Below are positions 53,255-62,905 of a stretch of DNA of 64,000 nt, piece by piece (the stretch's first letter is position 1; each line of letters starts with the position of its first letter). This DNA is from Caballeronia udeis (GTDB lineage: Bacteria; Pseudomonadota; Gammaproteobacteria; Burkholderiales; Burkholderiaceae), in the NCBI RefSeq assembly GCF_001544555.2, contig NZ_FCOK02000046.1, positions 1 to 64,000 on the forward strand. Reading direction: 5' to 3'. The notes beneath the pieces are model-generated. The model saw only the letters and a list, made by a program, of their open reading frames with translations. It searched no databases and had not been told where the DNA came from. A program made the position numbers and the translations under genes.

Positions 53255-54871
53255 TCAGGATTCTCCGTAGCCGCCCCCGCCCGGTGTTTCGACCACCAGG
53301 ACCTCGCCATGTGGAATCAACTGCTTGCCCTTGCCATTGAGTGTCTTTCCGGAAGCAAGCGAAACCTTGCCGGGTGCGCCGTCGGAACCACCAAATCGGC
53401 CGCGCGCCGGATTGTGAATGCGATCCAACGCGGCGAACAAATAAAACGGATGCCCGTCACGGTGTCCGATTTCGATGACCTGGCCCATGCCGCCCCTGAA
53501 CTTCCCGTTTCCTCCGCTGTTGGCGCGGAATTCCTTACGCCAATACACCAAGGGGGTAATCGTTTCGATGACTTCGATCGGCACACCTGATACGCCGCTT
53601 GGGAACGCCGTAGCGTTCAGTCCGTCGGCGTTCGGACGTGCGCCCGTACCACCCGTCAGCACCGACAGCGCGGAGAATTGTTGTGTATTTGTGATGCCTT
53701 CGGTCACGCAGGCATCGTGACCATCCTCGAGGATCAAGTTCCACAATGCGCCGGCGCCTTCGGCAAGCACCCGATCCGGACTGATTTGTGCCAGGCAGTT
53801 AAAGACAACATCAGGAAGCATTTGTCCAATGACGTGCCTGGAGGACACTGGCGAAGGGCGGACCGCGTTTAGGATTGACCCTTCCGGGGCAGTGATCTTC
53901 AGTACAGAAAGCGTGCCCGAATTATTCGGGATGTTAGGGAATATTGAACAGGCGAGTCCGAATGCGCTATAGGCCTGGCAATATGAAAGCGGTACGTTGA
54001 TACCCCGTGCAGAGATGCGCGATGTACCCGAATAGTCGAGTTCGATCCCTTCCTTCGAAATCTTGAGCCGAGCCTGGAGGGTGACTGGATGGTCGTACCC
54101 GTCGAGCGTCATGGAACCCGACACCTCGCGTTCCGGAAGCTTGGCGATCTCCGCGAGCACGGCGCGACGTGACCGGGCGATAATTTCGTCAGCGAGCTCG
54201 CTCAAATTATCGAGCTTGAACTCCACGAGCATCTCACCAAGTCGCTTGACGCCGATGGCGTTGCAAGAGGCAAGCGAAAACAGATCGCCTTCCGCTTCCG
54301 CTGGATACCGGGAGTTCGCCCGGACGAGTCTGATCAGGGTCTGGTCCACTACACCGGCATCGATCATACGCGACGGTGGCACGTAAAAGCCTTCCTCGAA
54401 GACATCCCGGCCGTCCGGGCCAAAGCCGATCCCGCCGACATCCATGAAGTGGCAAGTCGATGCAAAAAGCCCGACCATCTTGCCATGATGAAATGCTGGC
54501 GTAACCATTACAAAGTCGTGCAGGTGGCCTGTGCCCATCCATGGGTCGTTCGTGACGAATACATCGCCTTCCTTCATTGTTGACGCCGGAAAAAGGCGCA
54601 AAAAGTGAAGCACCGATGTGGCCATGGTATTGACGTGGCCGGGCGTACCCGTCACCGCTTGCGCAATCATGCGGCCGTCGTAGTCGAAATAACCGGCCGA
54701 CAGGTCGCCGGACTCGCGCACGATTGGGCTGAAAGCAGTGCGTCGAAGCGCCTGCGCCTGTTCTTCCACCACGGCAATGAGTCGATTCCACATGATCTGA
54801 AAGTCGATCTCGCCCATAGCCGAACGGCGCGCGTCGACAGGGGTTTGGCTGGTATGTGTTGCTTCGGTCAT
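53255..54871 (-). CDS. hyuB: hydantoinase B/oxoprolinase family protein (HyuB)
   Basis: The 538-residue protein has the HyuB family pattern: MWNRLIAVVEEQAQALRRTAFSPIVRESGDLSAGYFD across the N-terminus, TNDPWMGTGHLHDFVMVTP near 107, and GVSGVPIEVIE with EFRANSGGNGKFRGGMGQVIEIG in the C-terminal half. It follows the HyuA gene by 23 bases on the same strand. HyuA and HyuB together form ATP-dependent N-methylhydantoinase, 5-oxoprolinase or acetone-carboxylase-type enzymes. The ligand cannot be told from sequence. The C-terminus GGGGYG is normal for the family. Confidence 0.92.
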   Translation of the reverse strand: MTEATHTSQTPVDARRSAMGEIDFQIMWNRLIAVVEEQAQALRRTAFSPIVRESGDLSAGYFDYDGRMIAQAVTGTPGHVNTMATSVLHFLRLFPASTMKEGDVFVTNDPWMGTGHLHDFVMVTPAFHHGKMVGLFASTCHFMDVGGIGFGPDGRDVFEEGFYVPPSRMIDAGVVDQTLIRLVRANSRYPAEAEGDLFSLASCNAIGVKRLGEMLVEFKLDNLSELADEIIARSRRAVLAEIAKLPEREVSGSMTLDGYDHPVTLQARLKISKEGIELDYSGTSRISARGINVPLSYCQAYSAFGLACSIFPNIPNNSGTLSVLKITAPEGSILNAVRPSPVSSRHVIGQMLPDVVFNCLAQISPDRVLAEGAGALWNLILEDGHDACVTEGITNTQQFSALSVLTGGTGARPNADGLNATAFPSGVSGVPIEVIETITPLVYWRKEFRANSGGNGKFRGGMGQVIEIGHRDGHPFYLFAALDRIHNPARGRFGGSDGAPGKVSLASGKTLNGKGKQLIPHGEVLVVETPGGGGYGES

Positions 54872-54894
54872 GGTCTTACACTCGCTAAATGGGT

Positions 54895-56976
54895 TTAAGC
54901 GCGCCGGTTCAAGACAATATGGCCAAGCTCATCGACCGTCGCCGTGAATGATGACGTAACCACAGTGCTAGTTTCCTGTTCGGCGATGATCGCTGGCCCA
55001 TCGATATGAAGTCCGGGCTTCAAATAGTCGCGCCAGTAGACAGGCGAACGCGATGCAGCGCCGTTGTCCGGATCGTAGAGATCGCACCAGCCGACGCGTG
55101 GCTCGTCCACGCCGAGCGTCGCAAGCGGAAGCGCCTGAGTAGCGAGCGGATTCTCCACGGCGGCAGTCACGGCCCAAGTGACAATTTCGATTGCGTGCTC
55201 GCGCAAGGCCCGACCGAAGATTTGCTCGTACGCTTGGGTGAAGGCGTCCTTTAGCGCGGCTCGGACCTCCTCGTTGGACGCCGTGTCAGGCATGTCTACC
55301 TCCAGCTCATGCCCCTGACCAACGTAGCGCATGAAGGCCGAACGCTTGACGGAAACTGGGAAGCCGTTGCTCGCCGGTTTCACGACGGTGATTGCCTCCT
55401 CTACCATCGGCTTAAGCAATTGCTCTATTTCCGCAGCATCAAGGCCGGACAAATGAACGTGGCGGCTTCTGACAACCTCATAAGCGACAGGTGCTTCCAG
55501 AAAGCCTATGGCTGAGCCTACGCCGGCCCCGCGAGGAATGATGACCTTGCTCAGGCCGAGCTTCGTGGCAAGGCGGGCTGCGTGAAGGGGCGCCGCGCCA
55601 CCGAAAGCGATGAGCGCGCGTTTGCGCAAGTCTTTGCCGAATTCCGCCGCGTGAACGCGACTGGCATTTGCCATGTTTTCCTCGACCATCTCGCTGACCG
55701 CCAGAGCGGACATGGTCGAATCCAGCGAAAGCGTGTCGCCGATTGCTTTTTGCAGTGCCGTGCGGGCGAGATCAGGACGCAGTTGCAGCTTGCCGCCGGC
55801 GAAGCGCTCCGGATCCAGCCGTCCCAGGACGACGTCCGCGTCGCTCACTGTGGGGCGAGTGCCGCCGCGTCCGTAAGCCGCTGGGCCAGGATCGGACGAT
55901 GCGCTTTCAGGACCGACAGCGACCCGGCCGAGCTCATCGACCCGAGCGATCGAGCCGCCGCCCGCGCCGATCTCAACCATTTCAATAACAGGAATCCTCA
56001 CCGGAAGGCCACTGCCTTTGAGAAAACGTTCGGTACGGTCCACCTCGAACGTGCGGGACTTGAGTGGTTTGCTGTGGTCAATGAGGCATAACTTGGCCGT
56101 GGTGCCACCCATGTCGAAGGAGATGATTTCATCCAATTGACATTCGCGGGCAACCTTTGCCGCCAGGATCGCGCCGCCAGCGGGCCCTGATTCGACCAAG
56201 CGGATGGGGAATGCCGAAGCTTGTGAAATGGTCGTTAAACCACCGCCAGAGCTCATCAGCAGGATCGGGCAGGTGAGGCCACGTTCTGTCAGTTTGCGTT
56301 CGAGCCTTCCCAGGTAGCTTGCCATGACAGGCCGGACATAGGCGTTTGCAACGGTCGTGGACGCACGCTCGTATTCGCGGACTTCAGGGCAAACCTCCGA
56401 GGAAATGCTCACCGAAAGTTTCGGCAAACGTCGAGCGATAAGGTCGCGCGTGCGCTGCTCGTGGTCACCGTTTGCGTAGGCGTGAATATAGCTGATGGCC
56501 AGGCTTTCGACGCCCTGTTCCTCGAGCTCGCGAGCTCGCTGAGCGACTTCGTCTTCGTCAAGCGGAAGCAGTACGCCGCCGTGAACATTCAGGCGTTCGC
56601 TCACGGTAAATCGCCACTCCCGCGGAACCAATGGCACAGGCTTCTTCAGGAAGATGTCGTATTGATCGTGACGGCTTTCCGTGCCGATTTCGATCGTGTC
56701 ACGAAATCCCTTCGTGGTCAGTAGTGCGGTGCGGGCGCCACGCCGCTCAATGATTGCGTTGGTGGCAAGGGTTGTTCCGTGCAGGAAAAGGCCGATCTCG
56801 GACAAAGAAGTTTCTGCCTGCTGACAAAGCTGAGTGACGCCGTCGAACAAGCCGATCTCGGGTGCATGGTGAGTCGTCAGCACCTTGATCGACAGTCTGG
56901 AACTGCCACGGTCCAGTACCACGTCCGTGAATGTCCCTCCAATATCTACCGACAGGCGCAAGCGTTGATCGGGCAT
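54895..56976 (-). CDS. hyuA: hydantoinase A/oxoprolinase family protein (HyuA)
   Basis: The 693-residue protein has the HyuA N-terminal ATPase motif LSVDIGGTFTDVVLD, then LFLHGTTLATNAIIERRGARTALLTTKGFRD, and SFDMGGTTAKLCLI with GAGGGSIARVDELG in the middle. ATG 56976 has AGGACG upstream; a longer frame from 57003 would need TTG and lacks support. It is cytoplasmic and hydrolyses ATP to activate the cyclic amide or ketone substrate for HyuB. It is the first gene of a two-gene operon, divergent from the lyase gene at 57263. An IolD/hydantoin connection to the other genes is not evident. Confidence 0.92.
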   Translation of the reverse strand: MPDQRLRLSVDIGGTFTDVVLDRGSSRLSIKVLTTHHAPEIGLFDGVTQLCQQAETSLSEIGLFLHGTTLATNAIIERRGARTALLTTKGFRDTIEIGTESRHDQYDIFLKKPVPLVPREWRFTVSERLNVHGGVLLPLDEDEVAQRARELEEQGVESLAISYIHAYANGDHEQRTRDLIARRLPKLSVSISSEVCPEVREYERASTTVANAYVRPVMASYLGRLERKLTERGLTCPILLMSSGGGLTTISQASAFPIRLVESGPAGGAILAAKVARECQLDEIISFDMGGTTAKLCLIDHSKPLKSRTFEVDRTERFLKGSGLPVRIPVIEMVEIGAGGGSIARVDELGRVAVGPESASSDPGPAAYGRGGTRPTVSDADVVLGRLDPERFAGGKLQLRPDLARTALQKAIGDTLSLDSTMSALAVSEMVEENMANASRVHAAEFGKDLRKRALIAFGGAAPLHAARLATKLGLSKVIIPRGAGVGSAIGFLEAPVAYEVVRSRHVHLSGLDAAEIEQLLKPMVEEAITVVKPASNGFPVSVKRSAFMRYVGQGHELEVDMPDTASNEEVRAALKDAFTQAYEQIFGRALREHAIEIVTWAVTAAVENPLATQALPLATLGVDEPRVGWCDLYDPDNGAASRSPVYWRDYLKPGLHIDGPAIIAEQETSTVVTSSFTATVDELGHIVLNRRA

Positions 56977-57262
56977 CGCAGTCGTCCTTTGTTGTATTGA
57001 CAATGTAGTAAGTTTCTTGGACTAATTTTTACTTGTCAACATAAATCTGTAATGGCGGGCTGACGGCCGTCATTCAACGCCGCGAGGCATGGGGGCTCAG
57101 TCTATTGAGGAAGGTAAGGGGGAAAGTAAGGGTAAACAGCCTCAGTATTTTTTGATCCTCAATGCCAAAACAGGCTACACAAAGCGCTTTTTTCGTACTA
57201 GGATGCGCTCTGAAATGACAAATATGTAACTTTTCACATTTTGTGCTTTTTGGAGTGTCCCT

Positions 57263-58204
57263 ATGAAGACTACCGCTGTTACGTTCGACGATCTTGCCTC
57301 CTCCGTCATCGCGGTGCCACCGCTGGCACGTCACGAAGACTACAGATTGAATCGCGCAGAAAATCAGCGGCTTATCCGCCACCTCGAGGGGGGCGGAGTG
57401 ACCTCGCTGATGTACGGCGGCAACGCAAACTTCTATCATCTGCCGACGGGACAGCTTGCGGAAGTGCTCGACATGCTTGAAGAATTTGCAGCGCCCGATT
57501 CGTGGGTGCTGCCGTCCGTGGGCGCCGATTACGGTCGCTTAATAGATAGTCTGCCCATTCTCAAAGCGCGAAATTTCCCGACGGTGATGGTATTGCCAGC
57601 CGTCTTTCCCACTACGCTCACCGGTGTCGAACGTGGCATCCGGGAATTCTCCGACGCGCTCGGCAAGCCGGTCATCCTCTACCTCAAGCGCGATGGATAT
57701 CTTGACGCAGATGGCGTGGAGAGGCTCGTAAGCGAGGGCCGCGTGGTGGCGATCAAATATGCGGTCGTGCGCGAGGACCCCTCGAAGGACGCTTTTCTTT
57801 CAGAATTGTGCGCTCGCATCGACCGACGTTATCTCATCAGCGGTATTGGCGAGCGCCCCGTCGTCGAACATTTTCGCGACTTCGGCCTGTCGAGTTTCAC
57901 GTCGGGGTCGGTCTGCCTCGCGCCCAACCTGGGTACGAAGTTGCGTGGCGCGCTTGGCGCACTGGACTACGAAAAAGCGCGAGCATTGGTTAGTCATTTC
58001 ATCCCCCTGGAAGACTGCCGCGACAGCATCTCGCCCCTACGTGTGCTGCATTGTGCAGTCTCCGATGGTGACGTGGCGAGGACGGGCGCCTTGATGCCGC
58101 TTATCGATGCCGAACTGACCCCGGCGCAGCGGCTTGCCGTGCGCGAGGCCGCGTGGGACTTAACGCGGGCGGAAGCCAAGCTCTCGACTTCCACCGCAGC
58201 GTAG
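57263..58204 (+). CDS. dihydrodipicolinate synthase-family lyase, second copy
   Basis: A 313-residue class I aldolase-family protein. The catalytic tyrosine is in VILYLKRDGYL near residue 140 and the Schiff-base lysine in VVAIKYAVVRED near 165. The glycine-rich loop is divergent (GGVTSLMYGGNANFYHLP instead of GTTGE), so it is not a lysine-pathway enzyme. GGAG lies 7 bases before ATG 57263. It heads an operon with a sugar-binding protein, aldehyde dehydrogenase and GMC oxidoreductases. A 2-keto-3-deoxy acid dehydratase or aldolase in a non-phosphorylating sugar-acid pathway would fit. Confidence 0.85.
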   Translation: MKTTAVTFDDLASSVIAVPPLARHEDYRLNRAENQRLIRHLEGGGVTSLMYGGNANFYHLPTGQLAEVLDMLEEFAAPDSWVLPSVGADYGRLIDSLPILKARNFPTVMVLPAVFPTTLTGVERGIREFSDALGKPVILYLKRDGYLDADGVERLVSEGRVVAIKYAVVREDPSKDAFLSELCARIDRRYLISGIGERPVVEHFRDFGLSSFTSGSVCLAPNLGTKLRGALGALDYEKARALVSHFIPLEDCRDSISPLRVLHCAVSDGDVARTGALMPLIDAELTPAQRLAVREAAWDLTRAEAKLSTSTAA

Positions 58205-58262
58205 CGACCAACCTTCGACTAACCATAAACCAACCATAACCTTTGTTCGTTTGGAGATCGAC

Positions 58263-59513
58263 ATGATGAAGATGACCGCCACCGCTCTTGCTGCAGTGCT
58301 CCTCGCGGCAGCGGGTAGCGCCGTGGCTGCTCCCACGGTAGACGTATTGCACTACTGGACGAGTGGCAGCGAAGCCTCAGGCCTGAACGAGTTGAAAACG
58401 CTGCTGCAGAAAGAAGGCGTGGTCTGGAAAGACGCGCCGGTGGCGGGGGGCACGGGAATGAACGCTGTGCAGGTTCTTCACGCGCGAGTTGCCGCGGGCG
58501 ATCCGCCGGCAGCAGTGCAGTTGCAGCCCTCGCAGATTGCTACGTGGGGCAAGGAGGGGCAACTTCGAGATCTGGACGATATCGCCACAAAGAACGGTTG
58601 GGACAAGATCATTTCGCCCGAACTCATCCCCTATCTGAATGTTGATAAGCAGTACGTTGCAGTTCCTGTCAATGTTCACCGCAACAATTGGCTGTGGTAC
58701 AACAAGCAGGTATTTGACAAGCTGGGTCTCGCTCCGCCGAAGACATGGGACGAGTTCAATGCCGTTGGCGACAAGCTGAAGGCGGCGGGCGTGATCCCAC
58801 TTGCCCTGGGTGGTCAGCCATGGCAGGAACTCGATTTGTTCGAAAACCTCGTGTTGGGTATCGGTGGCCCAGAATTTTATCGGAAGGCGCTTGTCCAGCA
58901 GGACGAATCGGCCCTGCGCAGCCCTACTATGTTGAAGGTGTTCACTGAGCTTCGTAAGCTCAACGACTACGTGGATCCCAACTATCCGGGCCGGGATTGG
59001 AATCTCGCCACCGCAATGTTGATTCAAGGCAAGGCCGCCATGCAGATACAGGGTGACTGGGCGAAGGGCGAGATGCTTCTGGCGAACAAAAAGGCTAACG
59101 TCGACTACGGTTGTGTGCCGGCTCCGGGTACCGCTGGCGACTTTACCTGGATCATTGATGCTTTCTCGTTCTTCAAGACCAAGAACGCTGATAAGGTCGA
59201 GGGGCAAACGGACATGGCTACTGCAGTGCTGGACAAGAACTTCCAGGAGGCCTTCAGCTTGAAGAAGGGTTCGATTCCCGCACGCGTGGACGTCTCGTCG
59301 GCCAAGTTTGACGAGTGTGGCAAGCAGTCTTTCGTGGATCGCGCGCAGGCACAAGCCAACCACACCACGATTCCCTCGCTCGCCCATAACGCGGCCGCCG
59401 CCGAAGACAAGACCGGTGTGTTTCTGGACACCATTTCGAGTTTCTTCGAAAGCAAGAACATGACGCCCCAGCAAGGCATTGATCGCCTGGTGTCAGGCCT
59501 CCAGTCGCTGTAA
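58263..59513 (+). CDS. sugar ABC transporter substrate-binding protein, family 1, second copy
   Basis: A 416-residue periplasmic sugar-binding protein. Its signal peptide (ATALAAVLLAAAGSAVAA) is followed by PTVDVLHYWTSGSEASG. It shares VPVNVHRNNWLWYNK, PKTWDEFNAVGDKLK and AAMQIQGDWAKGEML with the protein at 35536-36813. TTGGAG lies 6 bases before ATG 58263. No permease or ATPase is nearby, so it may dock with the CUT1 permeases at 13090-14944. It has no TGCGTC-type promoter, and it is read behind the lyase gene. Confidence 0.9.
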   Translation: MMKMTATALAAVLLAAAGSAVAAPTVDVLHYWTSGSEASGLNELKTLLQKEGVVWKDAPVAGGTGMNAVQVLHARVAAGDPPAAVQLQPSQIATWGKEGQLRDLDDIATKNGWDKIISPELIPYLNVDKQYVAVPVNVHRNNWLWYNKQVFDKLGLAPPKTWDEFNAVGDKLKAAGVIPLALGGQPWQELDLFENLVLGIGGPEFYRKALVQQDESALRSPTMLKVFTELRKLNDYVDPNYPGRDWNLATAMLIQGKAAMQIQGDWAKGEMLLANKKANVDYGCVPAPGTAGDFTWIIDAFSFFKTKNADKVEGQTDMATAVLDKNFQEAFSLKKGSIPARVDVSSAKFDECGKQSFVDRAQAQANHTTIPSLAHNAAAAEDKTGVFLDTISSFFESKNMTPQQGIDRLVSGLQSL

Positions 59514-59612
59514 CAGCAGGAAGTCAAGGGAACGTACAAGCTCATGGCGCACACCCTTGCCAGCGGACATGACAAGGGTCGCGTTAGCCAGACAACATGA
59601 CGTGGAAAAGCA

Positions 59613-61169
59613 ATGACACAAGGAACATCACAAGTTGGCTCCAGTCGTGACCGGATCCAGATTCCCTCTCCTCGCGAGTTCGGACACTGGATTGGCGGGC
59701 AATGGACCACGAGTCAAGGCGAGCCCTTCATCCGGGAAAATCCGGGCAATGGAGAACTCGTAGGGCGATACCGCAACGCTACGCCGGAAGAAGTGGATTC
59801 AGCGGTCCGTTCAGCCAGGCACGCTTTCGACCAGGGAGTTTGGTCGGATCTGTCCGGGGAAGACCGGTCCAGAGTGCTTGAGCGCACGGCACAGGTAATA
59901 CTGGCAAGAACTGAAGAGCTCGCCGCATTCGAAATGGCGGAGAGCGGCAAACCACTGAGACAGGCACGTGCCGAGATCGAACGGTCCGCGGCGCTATGGT
60001 CGTACGCAGCCACCCAGGCCCGCTCGATCAACGGCTCGAGTTTTGCAGCGCTTGGAAAGGGGCTGACGGCGCTCACGATCAAGGAGCCCGTTGGACCTGT
60101 CGCGATCATTACACCGTGGAATTTTCCGTTTCTGATCATCAGTCAGAAGCTGCCATTTGCGCTCGCGGCGGGTTGTACGTGCGTGGTGAAGCCGAGCGAG
60201 CTGACGCCGGCGACTACGCTGCTCCTGGGCGAGATTCTGAAAGCGGCGGGCATGCCCGACGGCGTGGTAAACATCGTTGCAGGTCACGGCGATCCGACTG
60301 GAGATGCACTGATCTCTCACCCCGACATCGAGATCATTTCCTTTACCGGATCCACCCGGGTTGGCAAGCACGCGATGAGAACGGGTGCGGATCGAATCGC
60401 AAAGGTCGCGCTGGAGCTCGGGGGTAAGAACCCGCATATCGTGTTTGCAGATGCCAATCTGGAACACGCATTGGATGCCGTGCTGCACGGCGCCTTCGCC
60501 AACGCCGGACAGTCCTGCAATTGTGGCAGCCGGTTGCTTCTCGAACGGTCAATCGCCGACGCGTTCACCGAAAAACTCATCGCTGCCGCAAGAAAAATTC
60601 CGGTAGGTAGTCCGCTTGACGAAAATACGCTCGTTGGTCCGATCATCAACGAAGCCCAGTTTAATCGGATCATTTCGTTGATCGCGGCAGGTAAAGAGGA
60701 AGGCGCTATTCTGGCGCTGGGCGGTACGGACCGGCGTATCAATGGAGGGCGCTATATCGATCCGACCATTTTCGTTGATGTGACCCGAAGCATGAGAATT
60801 GCCCGCGAAGAAATATTTGGCCCGGTACTGTCCATCCTGACTTTTGAGAGCGCTGAAGAAGCAATAGCGCTGGCAAACCACACTGCGTACGGATTGTCTG
60901 CAGGGGTTTGGACACGTGATATTTCTGTGGCAATCCAGGCCGCTCGCGGTATCAAGGCGGGTACGATCTGGATCAACACCTATCTGGATGGCCCGGCGGA
61001 ATTACCGTTTGGTGGTTATAAGGAAAGCGGTATCGGCCGGGAAGTAGGCCTCGCAGGGGTGGAAGATTTCATGGAAATCAAGACGATTCAAATCCGTGAT
61101 GCGGGGTATTCCCCGCGCTGGATTGGCCCCCGTATAAGCCCGGACAGCAACGATCGATCAGCAGGGTGA
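59613..61169 (+). CDS. NAD(P)-dependent aldehyde dehydrogenase
   Basis: A 518-residue ALDH-superfamily enzyme. The Rossmann and oxyanion-region motif is TPWNFPFLIISQKLPFALAAG, the catalytic glutamate is Glu268 in LELGGKNP, and the nucleophile is Cys302 in NAGQSCNCGSR. GPVLSILTF and LPFGGYKESGIGRE lie toward the C-terminus. It resembles betaine-aldehyde and gamma-aminobutyraldehyde dehydrogenases but is not diagnostic. It overlaps or abuts the GMC gene, which would supply the aldehyde from an alcohol. The pair forms a two-step oxidation module. Confidence 0.93.
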   Translation: MTQGTSQVGSSRDRIQIPSPREFGHWIGGQWTTSQGEPFIRENPGNGELVGRYRNATPEEVDSAVRSARHAFDQGVWSDLSGEDRSRVLERTAQVILARTEELAAFEMAESGKPLRQARAEIERSAALWSYAATQARSINGSSFAALGKGLTALTIKEPVGPVAIITPWNFPFLIISQKLPFALAAGCTCVVKPSELTPATTLLLGEILKAAGMPDGVVNIVAGHGDPTGDALISHPDIEIISFTGSTRVGKHAMRTGADRIAKVALELGGKNPHIVFADANLEHALDAVLHGAFANAGQSCNCGSRLLLERSIADAFTEKLIAAARKIPVGSPLDENTLVGPIINEAQFNRIISLIAAGKEEGAILALGGTDRRINGGRYIDPTIFVDVTRSMRIAREEIFGPVLSILTFESAEEAIALANHTAYGLSAGVWTRDISVAIQAARGIKAGTIWINTYLDGPAELPFGGYKESGIGREVGLAGVEDFMEIKTIQIRDAGYSPRWIGPRISPDSNDRSAG

Positions 61170-61174
61170 AAAGC

Positions 61175-62812
61175 ATGGAATATGACTACATCGTCGTAGG
61201 CGGCGGCTCTGCCGGGTGCGTTGTTGCCTCGCGACTGAGTGAAGATCCCGACGCCACGGTTTTGCTGCTTGAAGCAGGTCGTCGAAACGATTCCTTCCTG
61301 GTGCGCTGGCCTGCGGGATACGCCCGCTTGCAAGGTGACAAGGTTCGTTACGAGTGGATGACGACGCCTCAAGAGCAATTGAACAACCGTCGAATGCTAT
61401 TTCCGCAGGGAAAGATCCTGGGCGGCGGTAGTTCGGTCAATTCGATGGTCTATATCCGCGGTCATCGCCGCGATTTCGATCACTGGGCGTCCCTCGGAAA
61501 TGAAGGGTGGAGTTACGCGGATCTTCTCCCGTATTTCAAGCGGTCCGAGGACAACGAAAGGCTATCGAACGCATTCCATGGCATCAACGGACCAATGGGC
61601 GTGTCTGACCAGCGCTCACCGATCGATCTCAGCCGACAGTTCATCCGGGCTGCTCAGGAGGCGGGCGTTCCCTACAACCCTGACTTCAATGGTGCTGACC
61701 AGTATGGCGTAGGTTTCTATCAGGTTACCCAACGAAACGTACGGCGATCCAGCACCGCCTTCGCTTTTATCTATCCCGCGCTCAAGCGAAAAAACCTCAC
61801 GGTGGAAACCCAGGCCCGGGTGACGCGAGTCGTGGTGGAGAACGATCGGGCGGTGGGCATCGAGGTCGTGAGAGAGGGGAAATCCTCGTCCGAGACGATT
61901 CGAGCTAAACGCGAAGTGGTCGTGAGCGCCGGCGCGATCAATTCGCCCAAGCTTTTATTGCTCTCGGGCATCGGGCCGGCGGACGAGTTGCGCAGGTCGG
62001 GCATTTCGGTGAAGCTCGACTTGCCCGGGGTCGGGAAGAACCTCCAGGATCACATGGATGTCTACTGTTGCGCCCGGCTCAACGCACCGGTCAGCTATAA
62101 CGGCCAGGATCGCGGGCTGGCGCCGTTCAAGCATGCACTGCAGTTTTTGATGTTTGGTACCGGCGCGGTGTCCAGCAATGTGTGCGAGGGCGGCGCGTTT
62201 GTCAGCACGACGGGTGAGAACGATTGGCCGGATATTCAAATGCACTTTCTCCCGGCCTACGTGATCGATCACGGCCGCGTTCGTGTGGCGGGCCATGGCA
62301 TGACTTTGAATACGGCGTATCTCCGGCCGGAAAGTCGCGGTGAAGTCACGCTCGCGTCGTCCAATCCGATTGATGATCCGCTTATCGATCCGAGATATCT
62401 ATCCGCCGAAGCGGATTGGCGTCACAGCATCGAGGGCTTCAAAATGGCTCGCGAGATACTTTCACAGTCGACGTTGCGATCAATCACGACAGAAGAGCAT
62501 CTGCCGGGGAGCGGTGTCCGCACGGACGAGGAGATCAGGAGCTATATACGCGAATGGGCGAAGACAGATTTCCATCCTGCCGGCACGTGCAAGATGGGAA
62601 CGGATGACAAGGCCGTTGTCGATAGCGATCTGAAAGTCCACGGCATCGCCGGACTGCGCGTGATCGACGCCTCGATCATGCCGACTGTTGTCAGCGGCAA
62701 CACCAACGCTTCGTCAATCATGATTGGTGAGAAAGGAGCCGATGCAATTCGCGGAAAGCGACTGGCGCCTGTTCGGTCAGAAGTGGGAGAGGCGGTCGAC
62801 GTTGTCACCTAG
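61175..62812 (+). CDS. GMC-family FAD oxidoreductase, BetA/alcohol dehydrogenase type, copy 2
   Basis: A 545-residue flavoprotein with N-terminal DYIVVGGGSAGCVVASRLSE, signature ILGGGSSVNSMVYIRG near 75, SAGAINSPKLLLLSGIG near 250 and C-terminal HPAGTCKMG and VSGNTNASSIMIGEKG. ATG 61175 has AGGGTG upstream; GTG 61166 overlapping the ALDH stop is an alternative. It is closely related to the enzyme at 33307-34950, differing mainly in the middle. Coupled to the aldehyde dehydrogenase, it likely converts a primary alcohol to an acid. Confidence 0.9.
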   Translation: MEYDYIVVGGGSAGCVVASRLSEDPDATVLLLEAGRRNDSFLVRWPAGYARLQGDKVRYEWMTTPQEQLNNRRMLFPQGKILGGGSSVNSMVYIRGHRRDFDHWASLGNEGWSYADLLPYFKRSEDNERLSNAFHGINGPMGVSDQRSPIDLSRQFIRAAQEAGVPYNPDFNGADQYGVGFYQVTQRNVRRSSTAFAFIYPALKRKNLTVETQARVTRVVVENDRAVGIEVVREGKSSSETIRAKREVVVSAGAINSPKLLLLSGIGPADELRRSGISVKLDLPGVGKNLQDHMDVYCCARLNAPVSYNGQDRGLAPFKHALQFLMFGTGAVSSNVCEGGAFVSTTGENDWPDIQMHFLPAYVIDHGRVRVAGHGMTLNTAYLRPESRGEVTLASSNPIDDPLIDPRYLSAEADWRHSIEGFKMAREILSQSTLRSITTEEHLPGSGVRTDEEIRSYIREWAKTDFHPAGTCKMGTDDKAVVDSDLKVHGIAGLRVIDASIMPTVVSGNTNASSIMIGEKGADAIRGKRLAPVRSEVGEAVDVVT

Positions 62813-62905
62813 CGGCATCGCGTTATCAGCGCGCGGATAAATTTAACCAAAAAGACCGCACGAAGCCCGGAACCTGCGCTCGCGGTGCATATCGAAGGCA
62901 TAAAG

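Noticed and set aside
58377..59474. Minus-strand 365-codon frame opposite the sugar-binding protein
   Set aside because: The plus-strand product has a signal peptide and aligns with its paralogue; the antisense frame has no recognisable features.
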